From the NCBI GenBank assembly GCA_030067055.1, contig JASJAL010000365.1, forward strand, positions 1 through 6,487: 6,487 nt of DNA, read 5' to 3'. Shown here piece after piece: positions 1 to 5,090 of the stretch. The stretch comes from Kiloniellales bacterium. Lineage in GTDB: Bacteria; Pseudomonadota; Alphaproteobacteria; Kiloniellales; JAKSBE01. A program made the translations under genes and the position numbers. The notes below the pieces were generated by a model. The model had not been told where the DNA came from. It saw only the letters and a program-made list of their open reading frames with translations, and ran no database searches. Position 1 is the stretch's first letter. Each line of letters starts with the position of its first letter.

Positions 1-735
1 GGGGTCGACACCATCAAGATCAACCTCTCGGGCGAGGAGATCACCGGCATGGGGGCGGAGGAGAATCAGTTCTCCGACGAGGAGATCGCCATGGCGGTGA
101 ACGAGGCCAAGCGCCGCCATCGCCGGGTCGCCGCCCACGCACGCTCGAAGGAATCGATCAAGAAGTGCGTCGAATTCGGGATCGAGATCATCTACCACGC
201 CTCCTTCTCCGACGAGGAGGCGCTGGACATGCTGGAAGCGAACAAGGACAAGCACTTCGTCGCGCCCGGCCTGGCCTGGCTGATCAACACGGCCCGCAAT
301 GCCGGCGACTACGGCATCAAGCCGGGCACGCCGATCACCATCGCTTACGAGCGGGAACTGGAAAACGCCATCGAGACCATGCAGAAGATGCACAAGCGCG
401 GCATCCGCGTGCTGACCGGCGGCGACTATGGCTTCGCCTGGACGCCCCACGGCACCAACGCCAAGGACCTGGAGTACTTCGTCGACATGGTCGGCTTCAC
501 CCCGATGGAGGCGATCCAGGCGGCGACCAAATACGGCGGGCAGATCATGGGCATGGGCGGGGAGCTCGGCCAGGTCCGCGAAGGCTATTTGGCCGACCTG
601 CTTCTGGTCGACGGCGATCCTCTGGCCGACGTGCGCGTTCTCCAGGACCACAAGCGCCTGGTCGCCATCATGAAGGACGGCAAGTTCCACAAAACGCCGG
701 AGAACCTGGGCACTGGCCTGCGGCTGACGGCCTGA
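1..735 (+). CDS. Metal-dependent amidohydrolase, C-terminal part (5' end outside window)
   Basis: Frame 1 is open from the first base to TGA at 733-735, giving 244 residues of a protein that starts upstream. It looks like the amidohydrolase superfamily (imidazolonepropionase/Xaa-Pro dipeptidase-like, TIM-barrel hydrolases with one or two metals). Visible landmarks, numbered within this fragment: Lys6 in TIKINLSG, at the place where these enzymes carry a carbamylated metal-bridging lysine; His46 in AAHARS and His66 in YHASF, the usual pair of metal-binding histidines; and Asp142 in GGDYGF, the usual catalytic aspartate. The C-terminus has the typical closing strand pattern (GYLADLLLVDGDPLADV). 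About 150-200 N-terminal residues, including the first HxH metal motif, should lie upstream. An ATG at 49 is not the real start, because the conserved lysine strand precedes it. The family hydrolyses C-N bonds in cyclic amides, dipeptides or related compounds. The substrate cannot be read from this sequence. The gene converges on the EF-hand gene. Confidence 0.9.
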   Translation, partial: GVDTIKINLSGEEITGMGAEENQFSDEEIAMAVNEAKRRHRRVAAHARSKESIKKCVEFGIEIIYHASFSDEEALDMLEANKDKHFVAPGLAWLINTARNAGDYGIKPGTPITIAYERELENAIETMQKMHKRGIRVLTGGDYGFAWTPHGTNAKDLEYFVDMVGFTPMEAIQAATKYGGQIMGMGGELGQVREGYLADLLLVDGDPLADVRVLQDHKRLVAIMKDGKFHKTPENLGTGLRLTA

Positions 736-775
736 GCGAGGGCGGTTGCACACTTGGCAGCTGATGTCCGCCGGG

Positions 776-817
776 CCGCCGCGGGCCGATGCCGCTAGGC
801 ACCGGCGGTCGCGGCGG
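776..817. terminator. Imperfect GC-rich hairpin between convergent genes
   Basis: CCGCCGCG (776-783) pairs perfectly with CGCGGCGG (810-817). After a small 1/3-nt internal loop, GCCG (785-788) pairs with CGGC (803-806). After an A/C mismatch, TGCC (790-793) pairs with GGCA (798-801), closing a GCTA loop. That is 16 base pairs in one rod. It sits in the 105-bp gap between the amidohydrolase stop and the EF-hand gene stop, where a terminator serving both strands is expected. No T-run follows on either strand, so it is not a textbook intrinsic terminator. It could be a U-less terminator, a 3'-end stabilising structure, or chance in GC-rich DNA. Confidence 0.4.
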
Positions 818-840
818 GGATCGGTCGGTGGGTTCTGCGA

Positions 841-1356
841 TCAGTCGTCGTCGTCGCGCTTCCGCTTGCCGTGCCGGAAGTCGTCGCGGGTGATCTCACC
901 GTCGCCGTCCCGGTCGCGGCGGGCGACCATCTTGGAATGGCGCTCGCCGAATTCCTCGGCCGTGACCCGGCCGTCGCCGTCGTCGTCGTGGCTCTGGAAG
1001 CGGTCGACCATGCGCTCGCGCATGGCGTCGAGCCAAAGCGCCTCGTACTCCTCCAGAGTAAGGCTGCCGTCACCGTCGGCGTCGAACTTGGCCAGGCGCT
1101 CGGCGCGCACGGCGTCGATCTCGGCTTGGGTCAGCTTGCCGTCCTCGTTGCTGTCGTAGCTCTCGAGCAGGTGCTCGAAGCGGCGCTGGCCGTGACGCCC
1201 GCCCTTCTTGCCATGGCCGCCGTGCTCGCCGTAGTGGTAGCCGCCATGGCGGCCGCCGTCCTTCCAGCTGCTGGCCTGGGTGATCCCGGTCAGGGCGATG
1301 CCGGCGATCAGGACGCTTGCGCCGGTTGCGATGATCACTTTGCTGCGGGTCTTCAT
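841..1356 (-). CDS. Exported EF-hand calcium-binding protein
   Basis: This 171-residue protein reads right to left. Residues 1-6 are basic, 7-26 form a hydrophobic signal segment, and TQA-S at 26-29 is a plausible signal peptidase I site. There is no lipobox cysteine, so a soluble periplasmic or secreted protein is most likely. Residues 36-62 are Gly/His-rich (His37, 41, 45, 48, 55, 62) and could bind transition metals. Four canonical 12-residue EF loops follow: DSNEDGKLTQAE (68-79), DADGDGSLTLEE (92-103), DDDGDGRVTAEE (124-135) and DRDGDGEITRDD (148-159). Each has acidic or Asn residues at 1, 3 and 5, Gly at 6 and an acidic residue at 12; loop 4 ends in Asp rather than Glu. Loop starts are 24, 32 and 24 residues apart, as in two paired EF-hand lobes. 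The tail is RKRDDDD. The start at 1356 is chosen because it gives the signal peptide and has AGAGGAA 5 nt upstream; the same frame stays open further upstream only antisense to the response regulator. It is divergent from a two-component system, suggesting a target or partner of that system. Calcium binding is inferred from the loops; the physiological role is unknown. Confidence 0.93.
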   Translation of the reverse strand: MKTRSKVIIATGASVLIAGIALTGITQASSWKDGGRHGGYHYGEHGGHGKKGGRHGQRRFEHLLESYDSNEDGKLTQAEIDAVRAERLAKFDADGDGSLTLEEYEALWLDAMRERMVDRFQSHDDDGDGRVTAEEFGERHSKMVARRDRDGDGEITRDDFRHGKRKRDDDD

Positions 1357-1361
1357 GGGGG

Positions 1362-1368
1362 TTCCTCT
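1362..1368 (-). promoter_or_regulatory. Ribosome binding site of the EF-hand gene
   Basis: On the minus strand AGAGGAA lies 5 nt before the ATG at 1356. It supports this start over the long upstream extension of the same reading frame. Confidence 0.6.
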
Positions 1369-1409
1369 CAGGGAGTTGCGTTCTGTCGATGGCTGGAAGA
1401 TGGGCCCGA

Positions 1410-1460
1410 TCTGTCGCAAATGTTTGTCGCCTAGGCGCCCGCTTTGTCGCAGGCTTTGCC
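1410..1460. promoter_or_regulatory. Candidate response-regulator binding region: repeated TGTCGC elements
   Basis: In the 201-bp divergent gap TGTCGC occurs three times in the same orientation: 1412-1417, 1425-1430 and 1445-1450. The last two are preceded by TT. GCTTTGTC (1441-1448) is followed 12 bp later by GCTTTGCC (1453-1460). A perfect 10-bp palindrome, CGCCTAGGCG (1428-1437), overlaps the second copy. OmpR-family regulators commonly bind tandem direct repeats, so this is a reasonable place for the adjacent regulator to act on itself and on the divergent EF-hand gene. GTCGC-type half-sites also occur in sites of other regulators, such as the RegA/PrrA class. The 13- and 20-bp spacings are not a regular 10-11 bp helical phase, so the assignment is tentative. 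Confidence 0.4.
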
Positions 1461-1485
1461 AGGCTGCGGGGCTGACACATCTCGA

Positions 1486-1491
1486 TACAAT
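1486..1491 (+). promoter_or_regulatory. Possible -10 box for the two-component operon
   Basis: TACAAT matches the sigma-70 -10 consensus at 5 of 6 positions and lies 66 nt before the chosen start of the response regulator, in a small AT-richer island. No good -35 hexamer sits 16-18 bp upstream (GCTGCG at 17 bp), which fits an activator-dependent promoter driven from the upstream repeats. If this is right, the longer TTG-initiated reading frame from 1444 cannot be translated from this transcript. Confidence 0.4.
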
Positions 1492-1557
1492 TTTCCTGGC
1501 GCAGACCGTCTCGGCCGGGCTCATATTCCAGTCGAGCAGAAGCAAGGCCGCCCCTCG

Positions 1558-2277
1558 ATGGACCCCAGCCCGCACATCCTGGTCGTCGATGACCACCGCG
1601 ACATCCGCGACCTGGTCGCCAAGTATCTGACCAAGCACGGCCTCCGGGTCAGCACCGCCGAGGGCGGGGCGGCCATGAAGCGCCTTCTGAAGGCCAGCGC
1701 GGTCGACCTGGTCGTGCTCGACATCATGATGCCGGGCGAGGACGGCCTCAGCCTCTGCCGCCACCTGCGCGAGACCACCGACCTGCCGGTCATCCTCCTG
1801 ACCGCCATGGCCGAGGAGACCGACCGGGTTATCGGCCTGGAGATCGGTGCCGACGACTACGTCACAAAGCCCTTCAATCCGCGCGAGCTGCTGGCTCGGA
1901 TCAAGGCGGTGCTGCGCCGGGCCCAGAGCCTGCCGCCCCAACGCGGCGCCCCGCCGTCCGGGCGGCTGCGCTTCGGCCCCTGGACCTTCGATCCGGCCCG
2001 GCGCGAGCTGCTTGATGCCGAGGGCACCGCGGTGCCGCTCTCGACCGCCGAGTTCCAGTTGCTCGGCGCCTTCCTGGCGCATCCCAGGCGGGTGCTGTCG
2101 CGCGACCAGCTGCTCGACCTGACCCAGGGCCGGGCGGCCAAGGTCTTCGACCGCAGCATCGACAACCAGGTCAGCCGCCTGCGCCGCAAGATCGAGGCCG
2201 ACCCCAAGAAGCCGGCCCTGATCAAGACCGTCTGGGGCGGCGGCTACACCCTCGCCGCGGAGGTCGAGGCCCTATGA
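1558..2277 (+). CDS. OmpR-family response regulator
   Basis: This 239-residue DNA-binding response regulator is of normal length for OmpR/PhoB proteins. The receiver domain spans about 5-122: acidic pair Asp11/Asp12 (LVVDDH), phosphoacceptor Asp55 (VVLDIMMPGEDG), switch Thr82 (LLTAM), Tyr101 and Lys104 (DDYVTKPFNPRELL). A Pro/Gln/Gly linker at about 126-136 leads to the C-terminal winged helix, with the family's transactivation-loop and recognition-helix region (LLDLTQGRAAKVFDRSIDNQVSRLRRKIE) and closing hairpin TVWGGGYTL. The ATG at 1558 is chosen because the receiver fold starts directly after it, with a modest AAGG 10 nt upstream (1544-1547). A TTG start at 1444 would add 38 residues unlike any receiver domain. 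Its TGA overlaps the kinase ATG, so the two are translationally coupled and should form a cognate pair. It is expected to be phosphorylated by that kinase and to bind DNA in the divergent gap upstream. The specific subfamily and regulon cannot be named. Confidence 0.95.
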   Translation: MDPSPHILVVDDHRDIRDLVAKYLTKHGLRVSTAEGGAAMKRLLKASAVDLVVLDIMMPGEDGLSLCRHLRETTDLPVILLTAMAEETDRVIGLEIGADDYVTKPFNPRELLARIKAVLRRAQSLPPQRGAPPSGRLRFGPWTFDPARRELLDAEGTAVPLSTAEFQLLGAFLAHPRRVLSRDQLLDLTQGRAAKVFDRSIDNQVSRLRRKIEADPKKPALIKTVWGGGYTLAAEVEAL

Positions 2278-3737
2278 TCCGGCAGCGGCTCAAGGTTTTG
2301 TTGCCGCGCAGCCTGGCCGGCCAGATGATCGCGCTGCTGCTGCTGGCCCTGGTCGCGGCCCAGGGCGTCACCTTGGCGATCTACCTGGACGAGCGGCGCC
2401 ACGCGGTGCGGGCGGCCGAGCGGGCGCAGGTCATCTCGCGCCTGGTCTCGGTCGTGCGCCTCTTGGGCGACACGCCGCCGGAACTCAGCGAGCGCATCAC
2501 CCGGACCGCCAGCGGCCCCCGCCTCGGGTTCTGGCTGGCCGGCGAAAGCGCGGTCGACGCCGGCGGCCCCGCCGATCTCGACCGTCCACTGCAGCGCCGC
2601 CTGCGTGGCCAGCTCGAGGGCACGGGCAGCGGCCCGGTCCTGGTCCGCCTGGAGGAGTCGGAGCGCTTCTTGTCCTGGCGCAAGGCGCGCCGGCAGGCCC
2701 GCCTCGAGGACGACGACGATGACGATCACGCCGAAGATCACCATGGCGAATGGCGCAAGCGCGACTACTGGGAGAAGCGTCGGCACCGCCTGCCGCTGAG
2801 CCTGACCATCTCGGTTCGGCTCGCCGACGGCCGTTGGCTCAACGCCGCGACCCTGGTGCCCTTCAACGCCCCGGCCTGGGCCTGGCCCTCGCTGCTGTCG
2901 ATGGGGCTCATGGCCCTGGCGATCCTGGTCATCGTGGTGCTCTCGGTCCGTCGTATCACCCGGCCGCTCCGGACCCTGGCGGCGGCCGCGGACAGCTTCG
3001 GGCGCGGCCAGGATGGCGAGTCCGTGGCCGAGGCCGGGCCGGAGGAGGTCCGCCGGACGATCCATGCCTTCAACGAGATGCAGGACCGCCTGCGCCGCTT
3101 CGTCGCTGACCGGACCGGCATGCTGGCCGCGATCAGCCACGACCTGCGCACGCCGATCACCACCCTGCGCCTGCGCGCCGAGTTCATCGAGGATCCCGAG
3201 ATCCGCGACAAGATCCTGGAGACCCTGGACGAGATGCAGCAGATGACCGAGGCGACCCTGGCCTTCCTGCGCGAGGACGCGGCGCGCGAGGACAGCCGCC
3301 AGGTCGACCTCGCGGCCCTGATCCAGAGCCTCTGCGACGACCTGGCCGACACCGGGCAGGAGGTCGCTTTCGTCGGTGCCGGCCGGACGCCTTTCGTCTG
3401 CCGCCCGGTCGCGCTGAAACGGGCGCTGGCCAACTTGATCGAGAACGCGGTGGCCTATGGCGATAGGGCGCGGGTCGCTCTGAGGGACGAAGAGTCGGAA
3501 CTACGCATCGTCATCGACGACGACGGCCCGGGCGTTCCGCCCGAGCGGATGGAGGCGGTCTTCGAGCCCTTCGTCCGCCTCGAGGAGTCGCGCAGCCGCG
3601 AGACCGGCGGCGTCGGGCTGGGCCTGGCCATCGCCCGCTCCATCGCCCGCGGCCATGGCGGCGACGTGGCCCTGGAGAACCGGCCCGAAGGCGGGCTGCG
3701 GGCGGTGTTCCGCCTGCCCAAGGCCGGGCAGGGGTGA
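2274..3737 (+). CDS. Membrane sensor histidine kinase with acidic/His extracytoplasmic cluster
   Basis: This 487-residue kinase overlaps the regulator gene by four bases (ATGA). Layout: cytoplasmic start; TM1 about 18-38; periplasmic sensor about 39-203; TM2 about 204-225; HAMP about 226-279, beginning RRITRPL; dimerisation/phosphoacceptor with His289 in AAISHDLRTP; then the ATP-binding domain with N box LIENAV (Glu390, Asn391), G1 box DDDGPG (Asp417), F box VFEPFVRLEE and G2 box GGVGLGL (445-451). All catalytic motifs are intact, so it should be an active kinase. The overall style is EnvZ-like. The sensor region carries E145, D146-D151, H152, A153, E154, D155, H156, H157 and then a basic/aromatic stretch (WRKRDYWEKRRHR). 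The six Asp use mixed GAC/GAT codons. PhoQ, of nearly equal length, has an EDDDDAE cluster at about the same position that binds divalent cations. The resemblance suggests metal or cation sensing but is not proof of a shared fold. The ligand is unknown. Confidence 0.95.
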   Translation: MIRQRLKVLLPRSLAGQMIALLLLALVAAQGVTLAIYLDERRHAVRAAERAQVISRLVSVVRLLGDTPPELSERITRTASGPRLGFWLAGESAVDAGGPADLDRPLQRRLRGQLEGTGSGPVLVRLEESERFLSWRKARRQARLEDDDDDDHAEDHHGEWRKRDYWEKRRHRLPLSLTISVRLADGRWLNAATLVPFNAPAWAWPSLLSMGLMALAILVIVVLSVRRITRPLRTLAAAADSFGRGQDGESVAEAGPEEVRRTIHAFNEMQDRLRRFVADRTGMLAAISHDLRTPITTLRLRAEFIEDPEIRDKILETLDEMQQMTEATLAFLREDAAREDSRQVDLAALIQSLCDDLADTGQEVAFVGAGRTPFVCRPVALKRALANLIENAVAYGDRARVALRDEESELRIVIDDDGPGVPPERMEAVFEPFVRLEESRSRETGGVGLGLAIARSIARGHGGDVALENRPEGGLRAVFRLPKAGQG

Positions 3738-3785
3738 GTAGCGGGAAGGCGCCGGCCCCTCTATCCTCTGCAGGACGGCCTCCCT

Positions 3786-4448
3786 TCAGGCGGTTGCCCT
3801 GGCCGCCGTCAGGGCGATGGTCTCCTCCCGCGAGCGGTAGAGCTGCAGGAAGGAGATGATGTGCAGCAGGGTGAAGAAGGGCACCCCGAAGGCCGGCACC
3901 AGGACCATGGGCAGCCGCAGCATCGGATCGCTGGTCACGCTGCCCGCCAGCAGGCCGGCGGCCGAGCCCGAGGCCAGGAAGCCGACCGCGAAGGCCATCA
4001 GGAAGTCGGCGACGCCCAGCCAGTTCCAGAGGATCAGCCCGCGGCGCGAGACGCCTTGCTCGGTGAACATGGCGGCGACCAGGAAGGGCGCGGCCAGGGC
4101 GACCGCGGCGTCGCCGAGGCCAGCCGGATAGGCGAAGAGCGGCGGCAGCACGTCCCAGACATAGAGCATCAGGAAGCCCATCCCCAGCATGCGCCAGGCC
4201 TGCAAGCCGGTGATCAGCGGCAGGCTGAGCGCGTGGACGAAGTCCCGCAGCCCGGCGGAGGCTCGGTAGGCCAGCGCGAAGAGCACCTGGGGCAGGACCA
4301 GTGCCAGGGTCAGCTTCCAGGGCAGCTCGCCGGCCCCGGCCACGAAGGCGTCTCCGGCGGCTAGCCAGGCGACGACGGCGAACCAGACGACGAGCACGAA
4401 GGCAGCAAGCGGCGGCAGCTTCAGGTCGGAGCGCTCGGTTGGGATCAT
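3786..4448 (-). CDS. Six-helix integral membrane protein of unknown function
   Basis: This is a 220-residue, strongly hydrophobic protein. Predicted helices lie at about 12-32, 45-62, 84-106, 110-128, 138-158 and 180-205. Conserved-looking residues occur between helices: QAWRMLGMGF, then DVLPPLFAYPAGLGD (99-113), then LWNWLGVADFLMA (140-152). Polar Arg86, Asp99, Asp113, Asn142 and Asp148 lie at membrane edges or within helices. I recall the PAG-x-GD and WN-x-x-G-x-AD patterns from uncharacterised bacterial membrane proteins but cannot attach a function. There is no signal peptide beyond the first helix and no transport or catalytic motif I recognise. A good Shine-Dalgarno (GGAG, 4458-4461) sits 9 nt before the ATG. 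The gene lies 51 bp downstream of the marR-like gene on the same strand but has its own copy of the palindromic operator. It is therefore probably the dedicated target of that regulator and is released when the regulator binds its ligand. Confidence 0.85.
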   Translation of the reverse strand: MIPTERSDLKLPPLAAFVLVVWFAVVAWLAAGDAFVAGAGELPWKLTLALVLPQVLFALAYRASAGLRDFVHALSLPLITGLQAWRMLGMGFLMLYVWDVLPPLFAYPAGLGDAAVALAAPFLVAAMFTEQGVSRRGLILWNWLGVADFLMAFAVGFLASGSAAGLLAGSVTSDPMLRLPMVLVPAFGVPFFTLLHIISFLQLYRSREETIALTAARATA

Positions 4449-4457
4449 GGTCTTCTT

Positions 4458-4461
4458 CTCC
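4458..4461 (-). promoter_or_regulatory. Ribosome binding site of the membrane-protein gene
   Basis: On the minus strand GGAG (within GGAGAAGAAG) lies 9 nt before the ATG at 4448. It sits between the upstream palindromic operator and the start codon, so the operator itself is not part of the ribosome binding site here. Confidence 0.6.
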
Positions 4462-4464
4462 AGA

Positions 4465-4481
4465 TATGTGTAATTACACCT
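4465..4481. promoter_or_regulatory. Palindromic operator copy 1, before the membrane-protein gene
   Basis: TATGTGTAATTACACCT contains the perfect 12-bp palindrome GTGTAATTACAC (4468-4479), 19 nt before the membrane-protein ATG and inside the 51-bp gap after the marR-like stop. The same 17 bp recur exactly at 4950-4966, and weaker similarity continues for about 12 bp beyond (AATCGCACAAAT against AATTGCGAACAT). The site is an AT-rich island in GC-rich DNA. MarR proteins bind short inverted repeats overlapping their promoters, so this is most likely the binding site of the adjacent regulator. TGTAAT within it (minus strand, 4478-4473) can serve as a -10 box, which would place transcription start near 4466, just before the Shine-Dalgarno. 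Confidence 0.8.
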
Positions 4482-4499
4482 AATCGCACAAATGAGGAC

Positions 4500-4946
4500 T
4501 CAGGGCTTCCTGGCGGCGGCAAGGTCCGACAGCAGACGCTCCAGGCGCTCGGTCCCCAGGCGCGCCTCGATGCGGTCCTGCACCGCCCGCCAGAGCGGCA
4601 GGGCCTCCCGGTAGATCCGTAGGCCCGCCTCGGTCAGCGCGAGAAGCCGCTGGCGACGGTCCTCGCCGCGGTCCTCGCGGACGTAGCCCTCCCTCAGCAG
4701 CGGCCGAAGGTTCCGGGTCAGGCTGGTCCGGTCCATGCCCAGCTCTCGGGCCAGTTCGGACAGCGGGACCGGGCCGAGCAGAGCGAGGGCGGTCAGCAGG
4801 CTGAACTGCGTGCCCTTGAGCCCCAGGGGCCGCAGCGCGGCGTCGTAGACCTGGCCCAGGGCCCGGCTCGCGCGGCGCAGGTTGAAGTTGGCGCAGCGCG
4901 TCGCCGCCCGGGCTGCCTCGCGTAGATCTTCAGGGTCCCGTTCCAT
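4500..4946 (-). CDS. MarR-family transcriptional regulator
   Basis: This 148-residue protein is of normal MarR length. An N-terminal dimerisation helix (about 8-38, CANFNLRRASRALGQVYDAAL) is followed by the winged helix-turn-helix: LSELARELGMD (62-72), recognition helix RTSLTRNLRPLLREGYV (73-89), and the wing RGEDRRQRLLALTEAG (93-108) with the family's acidic/basic D-R-R signature. C-terminal helices complete the dimer. It has a single cysteine, Cys18, in the N-terminal helix, where some MarR proteins (OhrR type) carry a redox-sensing thiol; whether this one is reactive is unknown. MarR dimers usually repress their own gene and a neighbour and are released by small phenolic or other ligands, or by oxidation. 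The start at 4946 is secure: the next in-frame Met is residue 71, and an in-frame TAA (4961-4959) lies five codons upstream inside the operator. No Shine-Dalgarno is visible. Likely target: the downstream membrane-protein gene, which has the same operator. Confidence 0.94.
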   Translation of the reverse strand: MERDPEDLREAARAATRCANFNLRRASRALGQVYDAALRPLGLKGTQFSLLTALALLGPVPLSELARELGMDRTSLTRNLRPLLREGYVREDRGEDRRQRLLALTEAGLRIYREALPLWRAVQDRIEARLGTERLERLLSDLAAARKP

Positions 4947-4949
4947 AGC

Positions 4950-4966
4950 TATGTGTAATTACACCT
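4950..4966. promoter_or_regulatory. Palindromic operator copy 2, before the marR-like gene
   Basis: This is an exact second copy of TATGTGTAATTACACCT, with palindrome GTGTAATTACAC at 4953-4964, only 6 nt before the marR-like ATG. A bound dimer would cover the start of transcription and probably the start codon, giving tight autorepression. TGTAAT on the minus strand (4963-4958) could be the -10 box, which implies a 5' leader of only a few nucleotides. A good -35 is not visible: TTGAAT lies upstream but with only a 14-bp spacer. The site is also about 125 bp upstream of the divergent DAHP synthase start. Confidence 0.8.
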
Positions 4967-4991
4967 TAATTGCGAACATTCAAGCCCGGCC

Positions 4992-5021
4992 TTGCCCCGA
5001 GCTTCCATTGCGGCGCAAAAT
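4992..5021 (+). promoter_or_regulatory. Weak candidate promoter for DAHP synthase
   Basis: TTGCCC (4992-4997) and CAAAAT (5016-5021) each match the sigma-70 hexamers at 4 of 6 positions, with an 18-bp spacer. It lies in the 144-bp divergent gap, clear of the MarR-type palindrome, so the biosynthetic gene would probably not be strongly affected by that regulator. Such matches are common by chance. Confidence 0.25.
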
Positions 5022-5070
5022 CGGGTGGCAAAGGGTGGGAAAGGCCGGTAAAACGGCAGGTCCCGCGATG

Positions 5071-5081
5071 GAGGAGGAAGG
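5071..5081 (+). promoter_or_regulatory. Ribosome binding site of DAHP synthase
   Basis: GAGGAGGAAGG is a strong purine-rich Shine-Dalgarno ending 9 nt before the ATG at 5091. It supports that start. The ATG at 5068 is out of frame. Confidence 0.7.
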
Positions 5082-5090
5082 GGGCGTCCC

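Noticed and set aside
1444..1557. TTG-initiated 38-residue N-terminal extension of the response regulator
   Set aside because: The receiver domain starts right after the ATG at 1558, the extension resembles no receiver domain, and a good -10 box lies inside it.
1357..2082. Minus-strand open frame that would extend the EF-hand protein by 242 residues at its N-terminus
   Set aside because: It runs antisense to the response regulator, is Gln/Gly/Ala/His-rich as GC-bias shadow frames are, and an internal ATG at 1356 with a ribosome binding site gives a proper signal peptide.
2709..2726. GAC/GAT run in the kinase as a simple-sequence repeat or assembly artefact
   Set aside because: Codons are mixed, the frame is intact on both sides and all kinase motifs follow, so it is treated as real coding sequence.
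2244..3140. 298-codon open frame antisense to the histidine kinase
   Set aside because: It has low-complexity Arg/Gly/Gln/Ala composition and no domain; it is a by-product of third-position GC in the kinase gene, which has all its motifs.
3743..3784. Possible terminator hairpin (GGGA-GGC with TCCC partner) in the 48-bp convergent gap after the kinase
   Set aside because: It has only about 7 bp with a bulge, a loop of nearly 30 nt and no T-run; too weak to call.
3861..4364. Plus-strand open frame opposite the membrane-protein gene
   Set aside because: It is Gln/Gly/Arg/His-rich, has no recognisable fold, and lies opposite a convincing hydrophobic protein with a ribosome binding site and operator.
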